64,000 bases of DNA. Origin: Prochlorococcus sp. AG-347-N23 (GTDB taxonomy: Bacteria; Cyanobacteriota; Cyanobacteriia; PCC-6307; Cyanobiaceae). The stretch lies in NCBI GenBank assembly GCA_003281125.1, contig QCCW01000001.1:1-64000 (forward strand), written 5' to 3'. The translations under genes were made by a program, and so were the position numbers. The notes beneath the pieces were generated by a model that saw only the letters and a list, made by a program, of their open reading frames with translations, had not been told where the DNA came from and searched no databases. This document shows, in pieces, positions 29,482-40,202 of the stretch; position 1 is the stretch's first letter, and each line of letters opens with the position of its first letter.

Positions 29482-32262
29482 TTATTGATTTACTCCTGAG
29501 CTAGGTTTGAAAACTATCTCATTTTTTTTAGCTGGATTAAGTTTAATTGTGATATTTTTTTTGTTTTTAAAATTATCCTCTAAAAGTTTTGCAGCCAAGG
29601 GGTTTTCTATTTGTCTTCTAAGTTCCCTGCTAAGTGGCCTTGCACCATATTCAGGTTCGTAAGAATCGTTTGCAATTTTGTTAATAACTTTTTTGTCTAT
29701 AGAGATATTTATTTTCTGTTCAAGTAGCAGGGTTTTTAAATCTTCTGTTTGTAAAATAATTATTTTTTGAAGTTCGTCAATAGATAATGGATCAAACTTT
29801 ACTACTTCGTCAATTCTATTTAAAAATTCCGGTCTAAAAATTGAAGACAATGTATTATTAATAGACTCATCCAAAGTTTGTTGATCGTTTTCTAACTTTT
29901 CCTCACTTTTAGAAATCTTTTGTGAATACTCCAGTATAGATTTACCAGCTAGGTTACTTGTCATAATGATTACTGTATTTTTGAAGTCTACAGTCCTTCC
30001 TTGAGAGTCCGTTAATCTACCTTCATCTAAAACTTGTAATAGGATATTAAAAACTTCTGTATGTGCTTTTTCTATCTCATCAAGCAGTATTACTGAATAG
30101 GGTTTGCGTCTTACGGCTTCAGTTAATTGGCCTCCCTCTTCATAACCAACATAACCTGGAGGAGCTCCCAAAAGTCTTGCTACTGCATTTTTCTCCATAT
30201 ACTCACTCATGTCTAATCTTACAAGTGCGTCTTGTTCATCAAATAATGCAGTAGCAAGAGATTTTGCTAATTCTGTTTTACCAACACCTGTAGGGCCCAT
30301 AAATAAAAAAGACCCAATAGGTCTTTTAGGGCTTTTCATACCAACTCGAGCTCTTCTAATTGCAGCAGAAACAGCTTCTATAGCTTTTTCTTGTCCAATA
30401 ACTTTTTCACTTAGTTCTGTTTCTAGATTGACTAATTTCTTACGTTCATTTGAAACTACTTTAGAAATTGGAATACCTGTGATTTTTGAAATGACATCAG
30501 CAATATCATCAGGTTCAACTTGATATTTAAAAGGGAAATTTCTATTTTTCTTTATTTTATTAAAGTTCTCTTCAAGTTTTTGTATGTCATTCTCTATTTC
30601 ACTTAATTCTTCTTCAAGCTTTTCTAAATAATCTAGATCATTTTCAATTTCGCAATTTGATTTATCTTTAATTTGTTTGGTTAGCTTATCTTCTTTTTTC
30701 ATTAAAGTAGATAATTCCTCCATTTCTTCACGTAAATTGTTCCAATTTTCCAAAAGAACGTTCAATTTTGCCTCTGATTGTTGTCTATTATTCAATAGTT
30801 TTTCTTGAGCTTCGATATTTTCTCGTTGCAAATTATTCAATTTTTCATCAATAGTATTAAGTTTGTTTTTTTGTTGGAGAATGATTTGAGGCATATTATT
30901 AAAATCGATTTTCAACTGTGCTGCTGCTTCATCAATTAAATCTATTGCACTATCAGGGAGACATTTATCGCTGATGTATCTATCGGCCAATTTTGCAGAA
31001 TAGTTTACAGCCTCTTCAGAAATTTTTATGCCATGATGTGATTCATATTTCTTTTTGATCCCTTGTAATATTTTTGCGCTTAATTCTACTGAAGGTTCAT
31101 TTACAGCTATCTTTTGAAAACAATTATTTAATGCCTGATCTTTTTCAATAGTTTCACGAAATTTCTCAGGTGTTGTTGTACCGATACATCTAAGTTCTCC
31201 TTCAGCTAGTAAAGGTTTTAAGATATTACTGATGTCAGTAGAAGATCTATCCGAACTTAATATTGAGTGAATTTCATCAATAAATAGAATCATTCCTTGG
31301 TTTGGATTATTTAGTTCCTGCATTATTAAGCTTAGTCTTTCTTCTAGTTGACCTCTAAACTTGGTCCCAGAAACTAATGCACCTAAGTCAAGCGAAATAA
31401 TTTTTAAGTCTTTTAGGGAATTAGGAACTTTTTTATCTACAATTAATTGAGCAAGTAATTTTGCAATTGAGGTTTTACCAACTCCAGGATTGCCTATAAG
31501 TATAGGGTTATTTTTGTTTCTTCTGCAGAGTACTCTCATTAAATTATTGATCTCGTTTTCTCTTCCTAAAACAGGATCCAGTAATCCTTTTTTAGCTGAT
31601 TCTGTTAAATCTTTTCCATAAATTGAAAGAGCATTTTCATCTTTTCCAACTTGTTTTTTGGTTTCAATTTGAAGTTCACTTTTCGGTAATGGAACAATAG
31701 CTTTTTTAAATTTTTCTTCTTTTACAAAAGTCTCGTTAGTCTCGTTGTTTGATTCAAAATTAGGTTGATTATTTATTTCAATTACATTCCCATAATTAAA
31801 AGAATCTTTTGATTCATTAATATTGGGGTAAAACTTTAATTCTTCCTCTAATTTTTCCATTGAAAGGTTTCCTTCTTCAAAAACATAATTTCCAATTCTT
31901 AAATCTCTTCCAAGAGCAATTAGTAAATGAGGAATTTCTATTAATCTCGATCCCCATTGAGTTTTAATCTGATTCGCATTATCTAATAAAATTTCTAAAT
32001 CTTCTCCGATAGTAAAAATATCTGACTCATTTGTTGGTGTCTCTTCTAAAAAATCTTCTGTTATGTCTAAAACTATATCTTGGTCGATTGATAATTTTTC
32101 AATGAAGGCAAAGAATTCACTTGATGAGAACAATGTATGAATTATGTGTTCAATATTAAATTCGCTATGATCCCATTTTTTTGCGGTTTCTTCCCCTAAT
32201 AAAAGAAGATTCCAACTAATATCGCTAAATAGTTCAGGACTGGATGTAAGTGTTTCTCTCAT
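29482..32262 (-). CDS. clpB2: ClpB-type AAA+ chaperone with divergent N-domain
   Basis: Hsp100 disaggregase-like protein of 926 residues. NBD1 has Walker A GNPGVGKTS near 257-265 and FIDEIHSI; a long charged coiled coil (about 450-570) is the middle domain; NBD2 has MGPTGVGKTELAK near 653-665 and VILLDEIEKAH. No IGF/VGF ClpP-docking loop is evident in NBD2, which argues for ClpB rather than ClpC. The N-domain and the Asn/Glu-rich linker (about 150-215) are unlike canonical ClpB, so this is probably a second, divergent paralogue. It lies 47 nt upstream of secE and is divergent from eno. Confidence 0.85.
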   Translation of the reverse strand: MRETLTSSPELFSDISWNLLLLGEETAKKWDHSEFNIEHIIHTLFSSSEFFAFIEKLSIDQDIVLDITEDFLEETPTNESDIFTIGEDLEILLDNANQIKTQWGSRLIEIPHLLIALGRDLRIGNYVFEEGNLSMEKLEEELKFYPNINESKDSFNYGNVIEINNQPNFESNNETNETFVKEEKFKKAIVPLPKSELQIETKKQVGKDENALSIYGKDLTESAKKGLLDPVLGRENEINNLMRVLCRRNKNNPILIGNPGVGKTSIAKLLAQLIVDKKVPNSLKDLKIISLDLGALVSGTKFRGQLEERLSLIMQELNNPNQGMILFIDEIHSILSSDRSSTDISNILKPLLAEGELRCIGTTTPEKFRETIEKDQALNNCFQKIAVNEPSVELSAKILQGIKKKYESHHGIKISEEAVNYSAKLADRYISDKCLPDSAIDLIDEAAAQLKIDFNNMPQIILQQKNKLNTIDEKLNNLQRENIEAQEKLLNNRQQSEAKLNVLLENWNNLREEMEELSTLMKKEDKLTKQIKDKSNCEIENDLDYLEKLEEELSEIENDIQKLEENFNKIKKNRNFPFKYQVEPDDIADVISKITGIPISKVVSNERKKLVNLETELSEKVIGQEKAIEAVSAAIRRARVGMKSPKRPIGSFLFMGPTGVGKTELAKSLATALFDEQDALVRLDMSEYMEKNAVARLLGAPPGYVGYEEGGQLTEAVRRKPYSVILLDEIEKAHTEVFNILLQVLDEGRLTDSQGRTVDFKNTVIIMTSNLAGKSILEYSQKISKSEEKLENDQQTLDESINNTLSSIFRPEFLNRIDEVVKFDPLSIDELQKIIILQTEDLKTLLLEQKINISIDKKVINKIANDSYEPEYGARPLSRELRRQIENPLAAKLLEDNFKNKKNITIKLNPAKKNEIVFKPSSGVNQ

Positions 32263-33816
<1,554 letters not shown>

Positions 33817-33821
33817 TTTTT

Positions 33822-35489
33822 TTAGCGCTTAAGTTTTTCTAAACGTGAGCCTTTTCTCATACTTAGTTGGCACTTTACCCAATCAATACTTATTGGTAGT
33901 GCAAAAAAAAGTGGCAACAATGCAAAATTATTTTGTTTTTTGGTTACAAGTAAAGCAGATGCAATTGATAAGCTTCCTATGAGAATTGAATGGCCTAAAG
34001 TTTTTTGAGCCGTAAACATTTTTTTGAATTGCCTATCAGACTCTCCCATTCTTATTTGCAATTGTAAATCGCCCTGTTCTAATCTTTCTAAACTTTCATC
34101 TATTCTTTTGGGAATTCCAACAGCTTTCGATCCTAATTCACCTACTTGCCTTCCAAATTGGTTAATTAAATCGTTGGGACTTTGATTATTTGAAGTCATA
34201 AGTTCTATTAAATAAGGCTTGGTAACTGATACAAGGTTAAACCCTGGATCAAGCATTCTACCAACTCCTTCAAAAGTTGATAAAGCTCTCATCACAAAGA
34301 TTAAATCTACTGGCAGTTGAAATGGCGTTTCATAAACCAGTTCGTATAAATCTCCAGATAATTTTTCAATAATATAAGGACTAAATGGCGGAGTTAAGGC
34401 TTCTTTAAGCATCAACCTGACTAATCTTCTGACTGGTCCTACATCAATATCTTTTGAAATTAGCCCAGCTTGTTGTAATTGACTAACAAGTGATGAGGCG
34501 TCTCTAAGAGCAGCAGCCTTAACCATCCCCCCTAATCTTGTTTGAAGATTATTTGAAATGTTCCCCATCATTCCAAAATCATAAAAAATCAATTTACCTT
34601 CACTTGAAACTGCTAGATTCCCTGGATGAGGATCTGCATGAAAAAACCCGTAATTTACTAATTGTTTTAAGTAGCTGATTGCACCTATCTCTGCAATTTT
34701 AGATAAATCAATTTCTTGTGATTTTAATTTTTCTAAATCGCTTATTTTTGTCCCTTCTACATAACTTAAACAAAGCACTTTTTCACTGCTCAAATCCCAA
34801 ATTACTTCAGGAACTTTAACATTTTCATCATCAAGAAATTGCTGCCTAAATCTTGCTGCATATTGAGCTTCGCAATTAAAATCAAGTTCTTTCATCAGAA
34901 CTTTCCTACACTCTTTAGCAATCTCAACCCAGTTTCTACCTCGACTCCAATTCTTATTTTTCTGCAATAATCCTGCTATTTGCTGCATTATGCCCAAATC
35001 GATAATAAACAATTCTTTTAAATTGGGTCTTTGAACTTTAAAAACTACTTTCTTACCATCTTTTAAAGTCGCCCTATGAACCTGAGCTAGTGATGCTGAT
35101 CCAACCGGATCAGATATTATTTGATCTATTTCATTAAACTTAGATCCTAGTTCATTTCTTATAGTCTCTTCAACTTGCGTAAATGAAAAATTAGGAACTT
35201 GATCCTGCAATTTAGACAATTCCTGTATCCAGGTATTGGGAATTAAATCAGGTCTCGCTGATAATAATTGTCCAATTTTAATAAATGCTGAACCAAGCTT
35301 TATTAATTGATTAGTAAAACCCCTAGCTCTCTTAATTTGGACCCTACTTTTTTCATCCTTCTTAGCTTGGAAAATTGTAAATCTAATATTATCTATCCAC
35401 AAATTTATTAAAAGTGAAATCAGAGTTATCCAAATAAGAAAGGCCCTCTTCAATTTTTTTAAACGATAATGAAGAATGTGAAAACTCAT
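33822..35489 (-). CDS. ABC1/UbiB-family atypical kinase
   Basis: ADCK/UbiB-type protein kinase-like protein of 555 residues, linked in known members to isoprenoid-quinone or lipid metabolism. Visible are a hydrophobic N-terminal helix (about 16-30), the AQVHRATLKDGKKVVFKVQRP segment near 134-154 with the family Ala-rich loop SASLAQVHRA and Lys, HADPHPGNLAV near 284-294, and the DFGMMGN loop near 306-312. A hydrophobic C-terminal hairpin (near 505-530) may anchor it to membrane. Its ATG overlaps the stop of the small coiled-coil gene upstream (ATGA). Substrate is not known. Confidence 0.85.
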   Translation of the reverse strand: MSFHILHYRLKKLKRAFLIWITLISLLINLWIDNIRFTIFQAKKDEKSRVQIKRARGFTNQLIKLGSAFIKIGQLLSARPDLIPNTWIQELSKLQDQVPNFSFTQVEETIRNELGSKFNEIDQIISDPVGSASLAQVHRATLKDGKKVVFKVQRPNLKELFIIDLGIMQQIAGLLQKNKNWSRGRNWVEIAKECRKVLMKELDFNCEAQYAARFRQQFLDDENVKVPEVIWDLSSEKVLCLSYVEGTKISDLEKLKSQEIDLSKIAEIGAISYLKQLVNYGFFHADPHPGNLAVSSEGKLIFYDFGMMGNISNNLQTRLGGMVKAAALRDASSLVSQLQQAGLISKDIDVGPVRRLVRLMLKEALTPPFSPYIIEKLSGDLYELVYETPFQLPVDLIFVMRALSTFEGVGRMLDPGFNLVSVTKPYLIELMTSNNQSPNDLINQFGRQVGELGSKAVGIPKRIDESLERLEQGDLQLQIRMGESDRQFKKMFTAQKTLGHSILIGSLSIASALLVTKKQNNFALLPLFFALPISIDWVKCQLSMRKGSRLEKLKR

Positions 35490-35803
35490 TTCATTTGATT
35501 ATTTGTGGTTTTATTAAAGAGATCAATTTGTTTATTGATATCTTCAATTTCATTTAAAGCTTTTTTTATTTTGGAATCTTGATAAGTATTTACAGACTCA
35601 TTTTCTTGAATATTTTCGGCTTTTTCCATTCTTGAGGCTTCTTCAATTATGGATTCTTTCAAACTATCAAATTCTTTTTTGAGAATTTCTGGAGCATCCT
35701 GAGCAATATTTGTTGCTTCTTCAATTTTGTCAACCAATATCTCGTTTAATTTTTCGGTTACTTTCTTAATGGCAGCTTTTAAAAGGTAATCAGAGTTGGT
35801 CAT
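35486..35803 (-). CDS. Small helical/coiled-coil protein, unknown function
   Basis: I do not recognise this 105-residue protein. It is almost wholly charged and helical (KKVTEKLNEILVDKIEEA, ILKKEFDSLKESIIEEASR), with no Cys and no membrane segment, and heptad-like spacing of hydrophobics. Its stop overlaps the start of the ABC1 kinase gene by 4 nt, so the two are probably translated together. A phasin-like or scaffold role for the kinase is possible but is only inferred from context. Confidence 0.7.
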   Translation of the reverse strand: MTNSDYLLKAAIKKVTEKLNEILVDKIEEATNIAQDAPEILKKEFDSLKESIIEEASRMEKAENIQENESVNTYQDSKIKKALNEIEDINKQIDLFNKTTNNQMK

Positions 35804-36060
35804 GAAAAATATAATGTTTCTACAGCAATTAATTTCACATATTAACTAATAATAGATCAATTCAGAACATTTCACGTACCTGATCATTTTGATAATTAAT
35901 TTTTTATGTTTTTCCTATGTAAGTTTGTTTCTATATTATGCTTTTTTCTCTTTTTTCTTTTAACTTATATCTATATAGAGGTTTAGTTTAGGTATTTACA
36001 TTAAAATATCTTCTAACCAAGAACTCATCTAATTAACTACTAAAAAGGAGTTTTTAAAAA
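35804..36060. promoter_or_regulatory. Divergent region before trxB with strong RBS
   Basis: The 257-bp gap is T-rich on the plus strand between about 35900 and 35965. Close to trxB, AAAAAGGAG at 36041-36049 lies 10 nt before a TTG. Such a clear Shine-Dalgarno sequence is rare in this window and supports the TTG at 36061 as the start codon. A 26-codon hydrophobic frame inside the T-rich part was not accepted. Confidence 0.5.
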
Positions 36061-37017
36061 TTGGAAATCATTGAGTCAGACGTAGTTATTATCGGAGGAG
36101 GCCCGGCCGGATGTACTTGCGCACTTTATACATCTCGCTCAAACTTAAAGACAGTTATTTTAGATAAAAATCCATCTGTTGGTGCCTTAGCAATAACTCA
36201 TCAAATCGCTAATTATCCAGGTGTTCCGGTTGATATAAGTGGGGAGAAATTACTTACTCTAATGAGAGAACAGGCTGTGCAATACGGCACAGACTATAGA
36301 AGAGCACAAGTGTTTGGAATAGACGCTAGTGGAGAATGGAAAACGGTTTATACGCCAGAAGGCACTTTCAAAGCTAAAGCACTTGTACTTGCAAGTGGAG
36401 CTATGGGTAGGCCTGCCTCATTTAAAGGCGAAGCCGATTTTCTTGGTAAAGGAGTAAGTTATTGTGCTACATGTGATGGGGCTTTTTATAAGAATAGAGA
36501 AGTTGCTGTTGTTGGAGTGAACAAGGAGGCAATTGAAGAGGCAACTGTTCTAACTAAATTTGCATCAACTGTGCATTGGATTACATCAAGTGATCCTAAA
36601 TCAGATAATGAAGAAGCTAAGGAATTGATGGATAATTCAAATATAAAACATTGGAGTAGAACAAGATTATTGGAAATTTTGGGCGATGATATGGGTGTGA
36701 ATGGGGTTGTTGTAAAAAATAAACAAGAAGAAAATCCTATAAATTTAAATTTAGATGGAGTGTTTGTCTATATGAGTGGTTCAAAGCCGATTACTGATTT
36801 TTTAGGGGACCAAATTGCTTTAAAAGATGACGGAGGGGTTATTGTTGATGACTTTATGTCTACAAACTCTGATGGAGTATGGGCTATTGGAGATATAAGA
36901 AATACACCATTTAAACAAGCCGTAGTTGCAGCTTCTGATGGATGTATTGCTGCAATGTCAATTGATAGATACTTAAATAGTCGAAAAAATATAAGAGTAG
37001 ATTGGATTCATTCTTAA
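36061..37017 (+). CDS. trxB: Thioredoxin reductase (NADPH)
   Basis: FAD/NADPH enzyme of the low-molecular-weight TrxR type, 318 residues. The FAD loop GGGPAGCTCALYTSRSN is near 12-28, the redox-active CATC in SYCATCDGAF near 136-145, and the C-terminal FAD site WAIGDIRNTPFKQAVVAASDG near 279-299. The start is TTG, supported by the AAGGAG-type RBS upstream. It may instead be a ferredoxin- or flavin-linked TrxR-like enzyme, since oxygenic phototrophs have several such groups, but this cannot be read from motifs here. Confidence 0.9.
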   Translation: MEIIESDVVIIGGGPAGCTCALYTSRSNLKTVILDKNPSVGALAITHQIANYPGVPVDISGEKLLTLMREQAVQYGTDYRRAQVFGIDASGEWKTVYTPEGTFKAKALVLASGAMGRPASFKGEADFLGKGVSYCATCDGAFYKNREVAVVGVNKEAIEEATVLTKFASTVHWITSSDPKSDNEEAKELMDNSNIKHWSRTRLLEILGDDMGVNGVVVKNKQEENPINLNLDGVFVYMSGSKPITDFLGDQIALKDDGGVIVDDFMSTNSDGVWAIGDIRNTPFKQAVVAASDGCIAAMSIDRYLNSRKNIRVDWIHS

Positions 37018-37039
37018 AAATAAATATTGCTTCTTTAAT

Positions 37040-37321
37040 TTAAAGGGGTGTTGCCTCAGAAATATAAGCAACTCCTCCGTAGTAGCTTAAATCGTCCCTG
37101 ATGTTATCTCTCATTTTATCTATTAATTCTTGCTCACAAAAAACAATTACATGAGCATTTGCTCCTAATCCTGTAAATTCCATATCTTCAGTAACAACTC
37201 TTTCAGGCCCTCTGCCTGTGGCGTGTTTCATAACTGTATATCCAGGAACATTAGCTTTTTCTAATGTTTTAATGATTGCATCTAGTTCTCTTTCACTAAA
37301 TATCAAGTCTAATCTTTTCAT
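37040..37321 (-). CDS. sbtB: SbtB, PII-like regulator of bicarbonate transport
   Basis: PII-like trimer subunit of 93 residues that in freshwater cyanobacteria binds AMP/cAMP and regulates SbtA. The ferredoxin-like fold is seen as KRLDLIFSERELDAIIKTLE at the start, a short T-loop region GYTVMKHATGRGPERVV near 27-43, and YYGGVAYISEATPL at the end. The redox-sensing C-terminal CGPEGC segment known from freshwater SbtB is missing; the single Cys is at about 62. It starts 2 nt after sbtA on the same strand, which strongly supports the assignment. Confidence 0.88.
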   Translation of the reverse strand: MKRLDLIFSERELDAIIKTLEKANVPGYTVMKHATGRGPERVVTEDMEFTGLGANAHVIVFCEQELIDKMRDNIRDDLSYYGGVAYISEATPL

Positions 37322-37323
37322 TT

Positions 37324-38322
37324 TTATAGAGGGGGTAATGGGATAATGGTATTTACTAAACTCATGTATATGGGAATGCCAAGAACTATATTGAATGGGA
37401 AAGTTAGACCTAGTGTAGTTGAAATATAATAACTAGATCTAGCTTCTGGTACCGTCATCCTCATCGCTGCAGGAACTGCTAAATAAGAGGCGCTAGCACA
37501 TAAAACCACAAATAAAAGTGCGTTGCCAGGTCCTAATGATAAAAATCTTGCAACGAAAACACCAATAAATGCGTTAAACAAAGGCATAAAAATGGCAAAG
37601 CCAATCAAGAACGAACCCGCATTCTTCAGTCTCGGTAATCTTTGAGCAGCGACTATTCCCATATCTAACAAGAAGAAGCATTCTGCTCCATAGAATAATT
37701 GTCCAGTAAAAGGCTCCATTTTTGCAATCCCTGAGGGATTACTGGAAGCAGTAAGAAATCCTACAATTAAGCTTGAGAGCAATAAATAAACTGATCCATT
37801 CAAAAGTGATTCGTGTAATATTGCGCTTAGATGCATTTTTCTTGATTTTGGCCTATTTTGGGGGGCTGCAAATTTCACAAGTAATAATCCAACAATTATT
37901 GCAGGAGACTCCATTAAAGCTAAGGCTCCAACCATAAACCCATCAAAAGCTATTTTTTGACTTTCCAAAAAACTTTCTGCGGAAATAAATGTAACAGCAC
38001 TAATTGAACCGTATGCTGCTGCTATTGCAGCGGAATTAAAGACATCAAACTTAAATCTTAAAATTAAAAATCCAATCAGCGGAATTACTAGTGACATAAG
38101 AATTGCAGCACTTAAAGTAGGCAATACTTGATCTGTAAAACCACTTTTCTGTATCTCTATACCTCCTTTAAAACCAATTGCTAGTAGCAGGTATAAGGAG
38201 AAGAGTTTAGGTAATGGAGCTGGTATTTCTAAATCAGATTTAAAGAGTACTGATATTGCTCCAATCAAAAAGAAAAGAACTGGCGGGGCTAATACATTTT
38301 GCAGAATTGGATTTATTTCCAT
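37324..38322 (-). CDS. sbtA: Sodium-dependent bicarbonate transporter SbtA-like
   Basis: High-affinity Na+/HCO3- symporter family protein of 332 residues with about ten membrane helices. Family marks include NPILQNVLAPPVLFFLIGA at the start, FKGGIEIQKSG near 51-61, AYGSISAVTFI near 104-114, ALMESPAIIVGLLLVK near 135-150 and SASYLAVPAAMRMTVPEA near 280-297. It lies between a SulP transporter (6 nt) and sbtB (2 nt). Marine picocyanobacterial SbtA forms are diverged from the characterised freshwater proteins, so kinetics are unknown. Confidence 0.9.
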   Translation of the reverse strand: MEINPILQNVLAPPVLFFLIGAISVLFKSDLEIPAPLPKLFSLYLLLAIGFKGGIEIQKSGFTDQVLPTLSAAILMSLVIPLIGFLILRFKFDVFNSAAIAAAYGSISAVTFISAESFLESQKIAFDGFMVGALALMESPAIIVGLLLVKFAAPQNRPKSRKMHLSAILHESLLNGSVYLLLSSLIVGFLTASSNPSGIAKMEPFTGQLFYGAECFFLLDMGIVAAQRLPRLKNAGSFLIGFAIFMPLFNAFIGVFVARFLSLGPGNALLFVVLCASASYLAVPAAMRMTVPEARSSYYISTTLGLTFPFNIVLGIPIYMSLVNTIIPLPPL

Positions 38323-38328
38323 AAATTA

Positions 38329-39981
38329 TTAGGCTATTTCATTTAGAGCGGTTTCTAAAGCTTCTTTTCTTGTTTCAATAATGCCTTCAACACCAAACTT
38401 AGCTAATCTATCTTTTACTTTTTCATTTGCCCCAGCAACAAATGCTTTTCTGGAATTATTTTTTGCTTCCTGCATCATGTCCTCTATTGCGAGAGTCGCC
38501 GTCACTCCAAGTCTTGGTACGTCAGTGATATCTAGTATTAAAACCTTGTAGTTTCTTACCAGCATCATTCTCTCAGATATACCTTTAGCTGCTCCAAAAC
38601 TAAGTGGTCCTTTAAGTCTAAATAACATCACTTCTCCTGAGCATCTATCTAGTAGTGCTTTTTCATCAGCAGGTAATGCATTTTTGGCTTGATCATCATT
38701 TGATAAAGGATTATCCTCGTCCATACCTTCTAGTTGAGTTTCGGTTATTGAATCAATAGTGAGCATATTTGCTATGAATACACCTACTAAAACTGCCCAA
38801 ATTAAATCCCAAAAAACAGTCATTAGAAGTACTCCATACATTACAACTGAAGTTTTTAAAGATAATTTGTGAGCCCTCCTCAAGAATCCCCAATCAATAA
38901 TATCTAGACCAACTTTTATAAGAATTCCTGCAAGCAACGCAGTTGGTATTTGCTCAGCTAAAGGTCCTGCGCCAACTAAAACTATCAACAATACAACCGA
39001 GTGAACCATTCCAGAAATGGGAGTTGATCCTCCAGATTTAACATTTATAACTGTTCTCATCGTTGCTCCTGCTCCAGGTAAACCTGAAAACAGACCTGCA
39101 ACAGCATTTCCTATTCCTTGACCAATAAGTTCTCTATCAGAATTATGTTTTGTTTGAGAGATATTGTCTGCTACTAGAGATGTCAGTAATGAGTCAATTG
39201 CACCAAGTACTGCTAGGACTAAGCCTGCTTTGAAAATAATTGGGAAATATTGATTAAAACTAGGGAAATTTAAAGATGGAACTCCCCTTGGGATTTCTCC
39301 GATTCTATCAATAGCTCCATCTCCAAAAATTAATATTGATATTGGGGTAACTATCAATAGGGCCAAGAGAGGAGAAGGAACCCACTGACTTATTTTTCTT
39401 GGAGTAAGAAATACTATACCTAGTGTCATTATTGCTACTCCAATAGCAGCACCATTGGGCTGGAAATTTGAATATACAGTAGTTAAAGATTCGACTACTC
39501 CACCTCGAGTGCTAATTCCAAGTAATGGTCCAATCTGAAGTGCAATGATTATTACTCCAATACCAGACATAAATCCTGAAACAACAGAATATGGAACTAA
39601 AGTAATGTATTTACCTAATTTTAAAATGCCGAATAATATTTGCAGTAAGCCGCCAATGACTACCGCTGCCATAACTAAAGGTAAAATTTGTCCTGCAGAA
39701 AGATCTCTTGGAACCCCTACTGCTGCTAAGCCTGCTACTACCCCTGCGACAGTTACACTCATGGGACCGGTAGGTCCACTAACTTGAGCAGGTGTTCCGC
39801 CGAATAATGCTGCTAAAAAACCAACTACTACTGCTCCATATAGTCCATAAATTGCTCCGCCGGGTCCTAACGCAGCATTACCAAAAGCAAGAGCGAGAGG
39901 CAAAGCCACCACTGCGGCTGTAATCCCTCCTAGAATATCTCCTCTTACATTGTTTAGATGAAATCCATTAATTATTTTCAA
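38329..39981 (-). CDS. bicA: SulP-family bicarbonate transporter (BicA-like)
   Basis: 550-residue SulP anion transporter. The membrane part starts VRGDILGGITAAVVALPLALAFG near 14-36, with QVSGPTGPMSVTVAG near 66-80 and GLPGAGATMRTVINVKSGG near 300-318. The C-terminal STAS domain (about 440-545) has CSGEVMLFRLKGPLSFGAAKG and VTATLAIEDM. SulP members can carry sulfate, but being the first gene of an operon with sbtA and sbtB points to Na+-dependent bicarbonate uptake for carboxysomes. BicA-like rather than proven BicA. Confidence 0.88.
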   Translation of the reverse strand: MKIINGFHLNNVRGDILGGITAAVVALPLALAFGNAALGPGGAIYGLYGAVVVGFLAALFGGTPAQVSGPTGPMSVTVAGVVAGLAAVGVPRDLSAGQILPLVMAAVVIGGLLQILFGILKLGKYITLVPYSVVSGFMSGIGVIIIALQIGPLLGISTRGGVVESLTTVYSNFQPNGAAIGVAIMTLGIVFLTPRKISQWVPSPLLALLIVTPISILIFGDGAIDRIGEIPRGVPSLNFPSFNQYFPIIFKAGLVLAVLGAIDSLLTSLVADNISQTKHNSDRELIGQGIGNAVAGLFSGLPGAGATMRTVINVKSGGSTPISGMVHSVVLLIVLVGAGPLAEQIPTALLAGILIKVGLDIIDWGFLRRAHKLSLKTSVVMYGVLLMTVFWDLIWAVLVGVFIANMLTIDSITETQLEGMDEDNPLSNDDQAKNALPADEKALLDRCSGEVMLFRLKGPLSFGAAKGISERMMLVRNYKVLILDITDVPRLGVTATLAIEDMMQEAKNNSRKAFVAGANEKVKDRLAKFGVEGIIETRKEALETALNEIA

Positions 39982-40202
39982 AGATACTCTCCTTAAAATA
40001 AATACTTAACTAGAAGATATTATCTCTTAATGACGTAAATTTGTGAAAAATGATGAATGTGCAAAATACTTTTGTAACTTTTTGCTTGTATTAAATAAAT
40101 TTTAGTTAATTTTCCTGAACAAAATTAGTCTCTGATTGATTTATGTGCGAGGCAAGCGATTAATCTATTAGATAAATATTTTTCAATTTAAATAATATTC
40201 AA
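39982..40202. other. Divergent bicA/hemB intergenic region
   Basis: A 221-bp AT-rich gap containing the promoters for the bicarbonate operon (minus) and hemB (plus). A purine-rich AAGGAGAG-type sequence on the minus strand (near 39985-39996) before bicA is a likely RBS. I see no coding frame and no clear operator. Confidence 0.45.

Noticed and set aside
35906..35986. A 26-codon, very hydrophobic plus-strand frame (MFFLCKFVSIL...) before trxB
   Set aside because: It is made almost wholly of T-rich sequence, which reads as Phe/Leu by chance, and has no ribosome-binding site.
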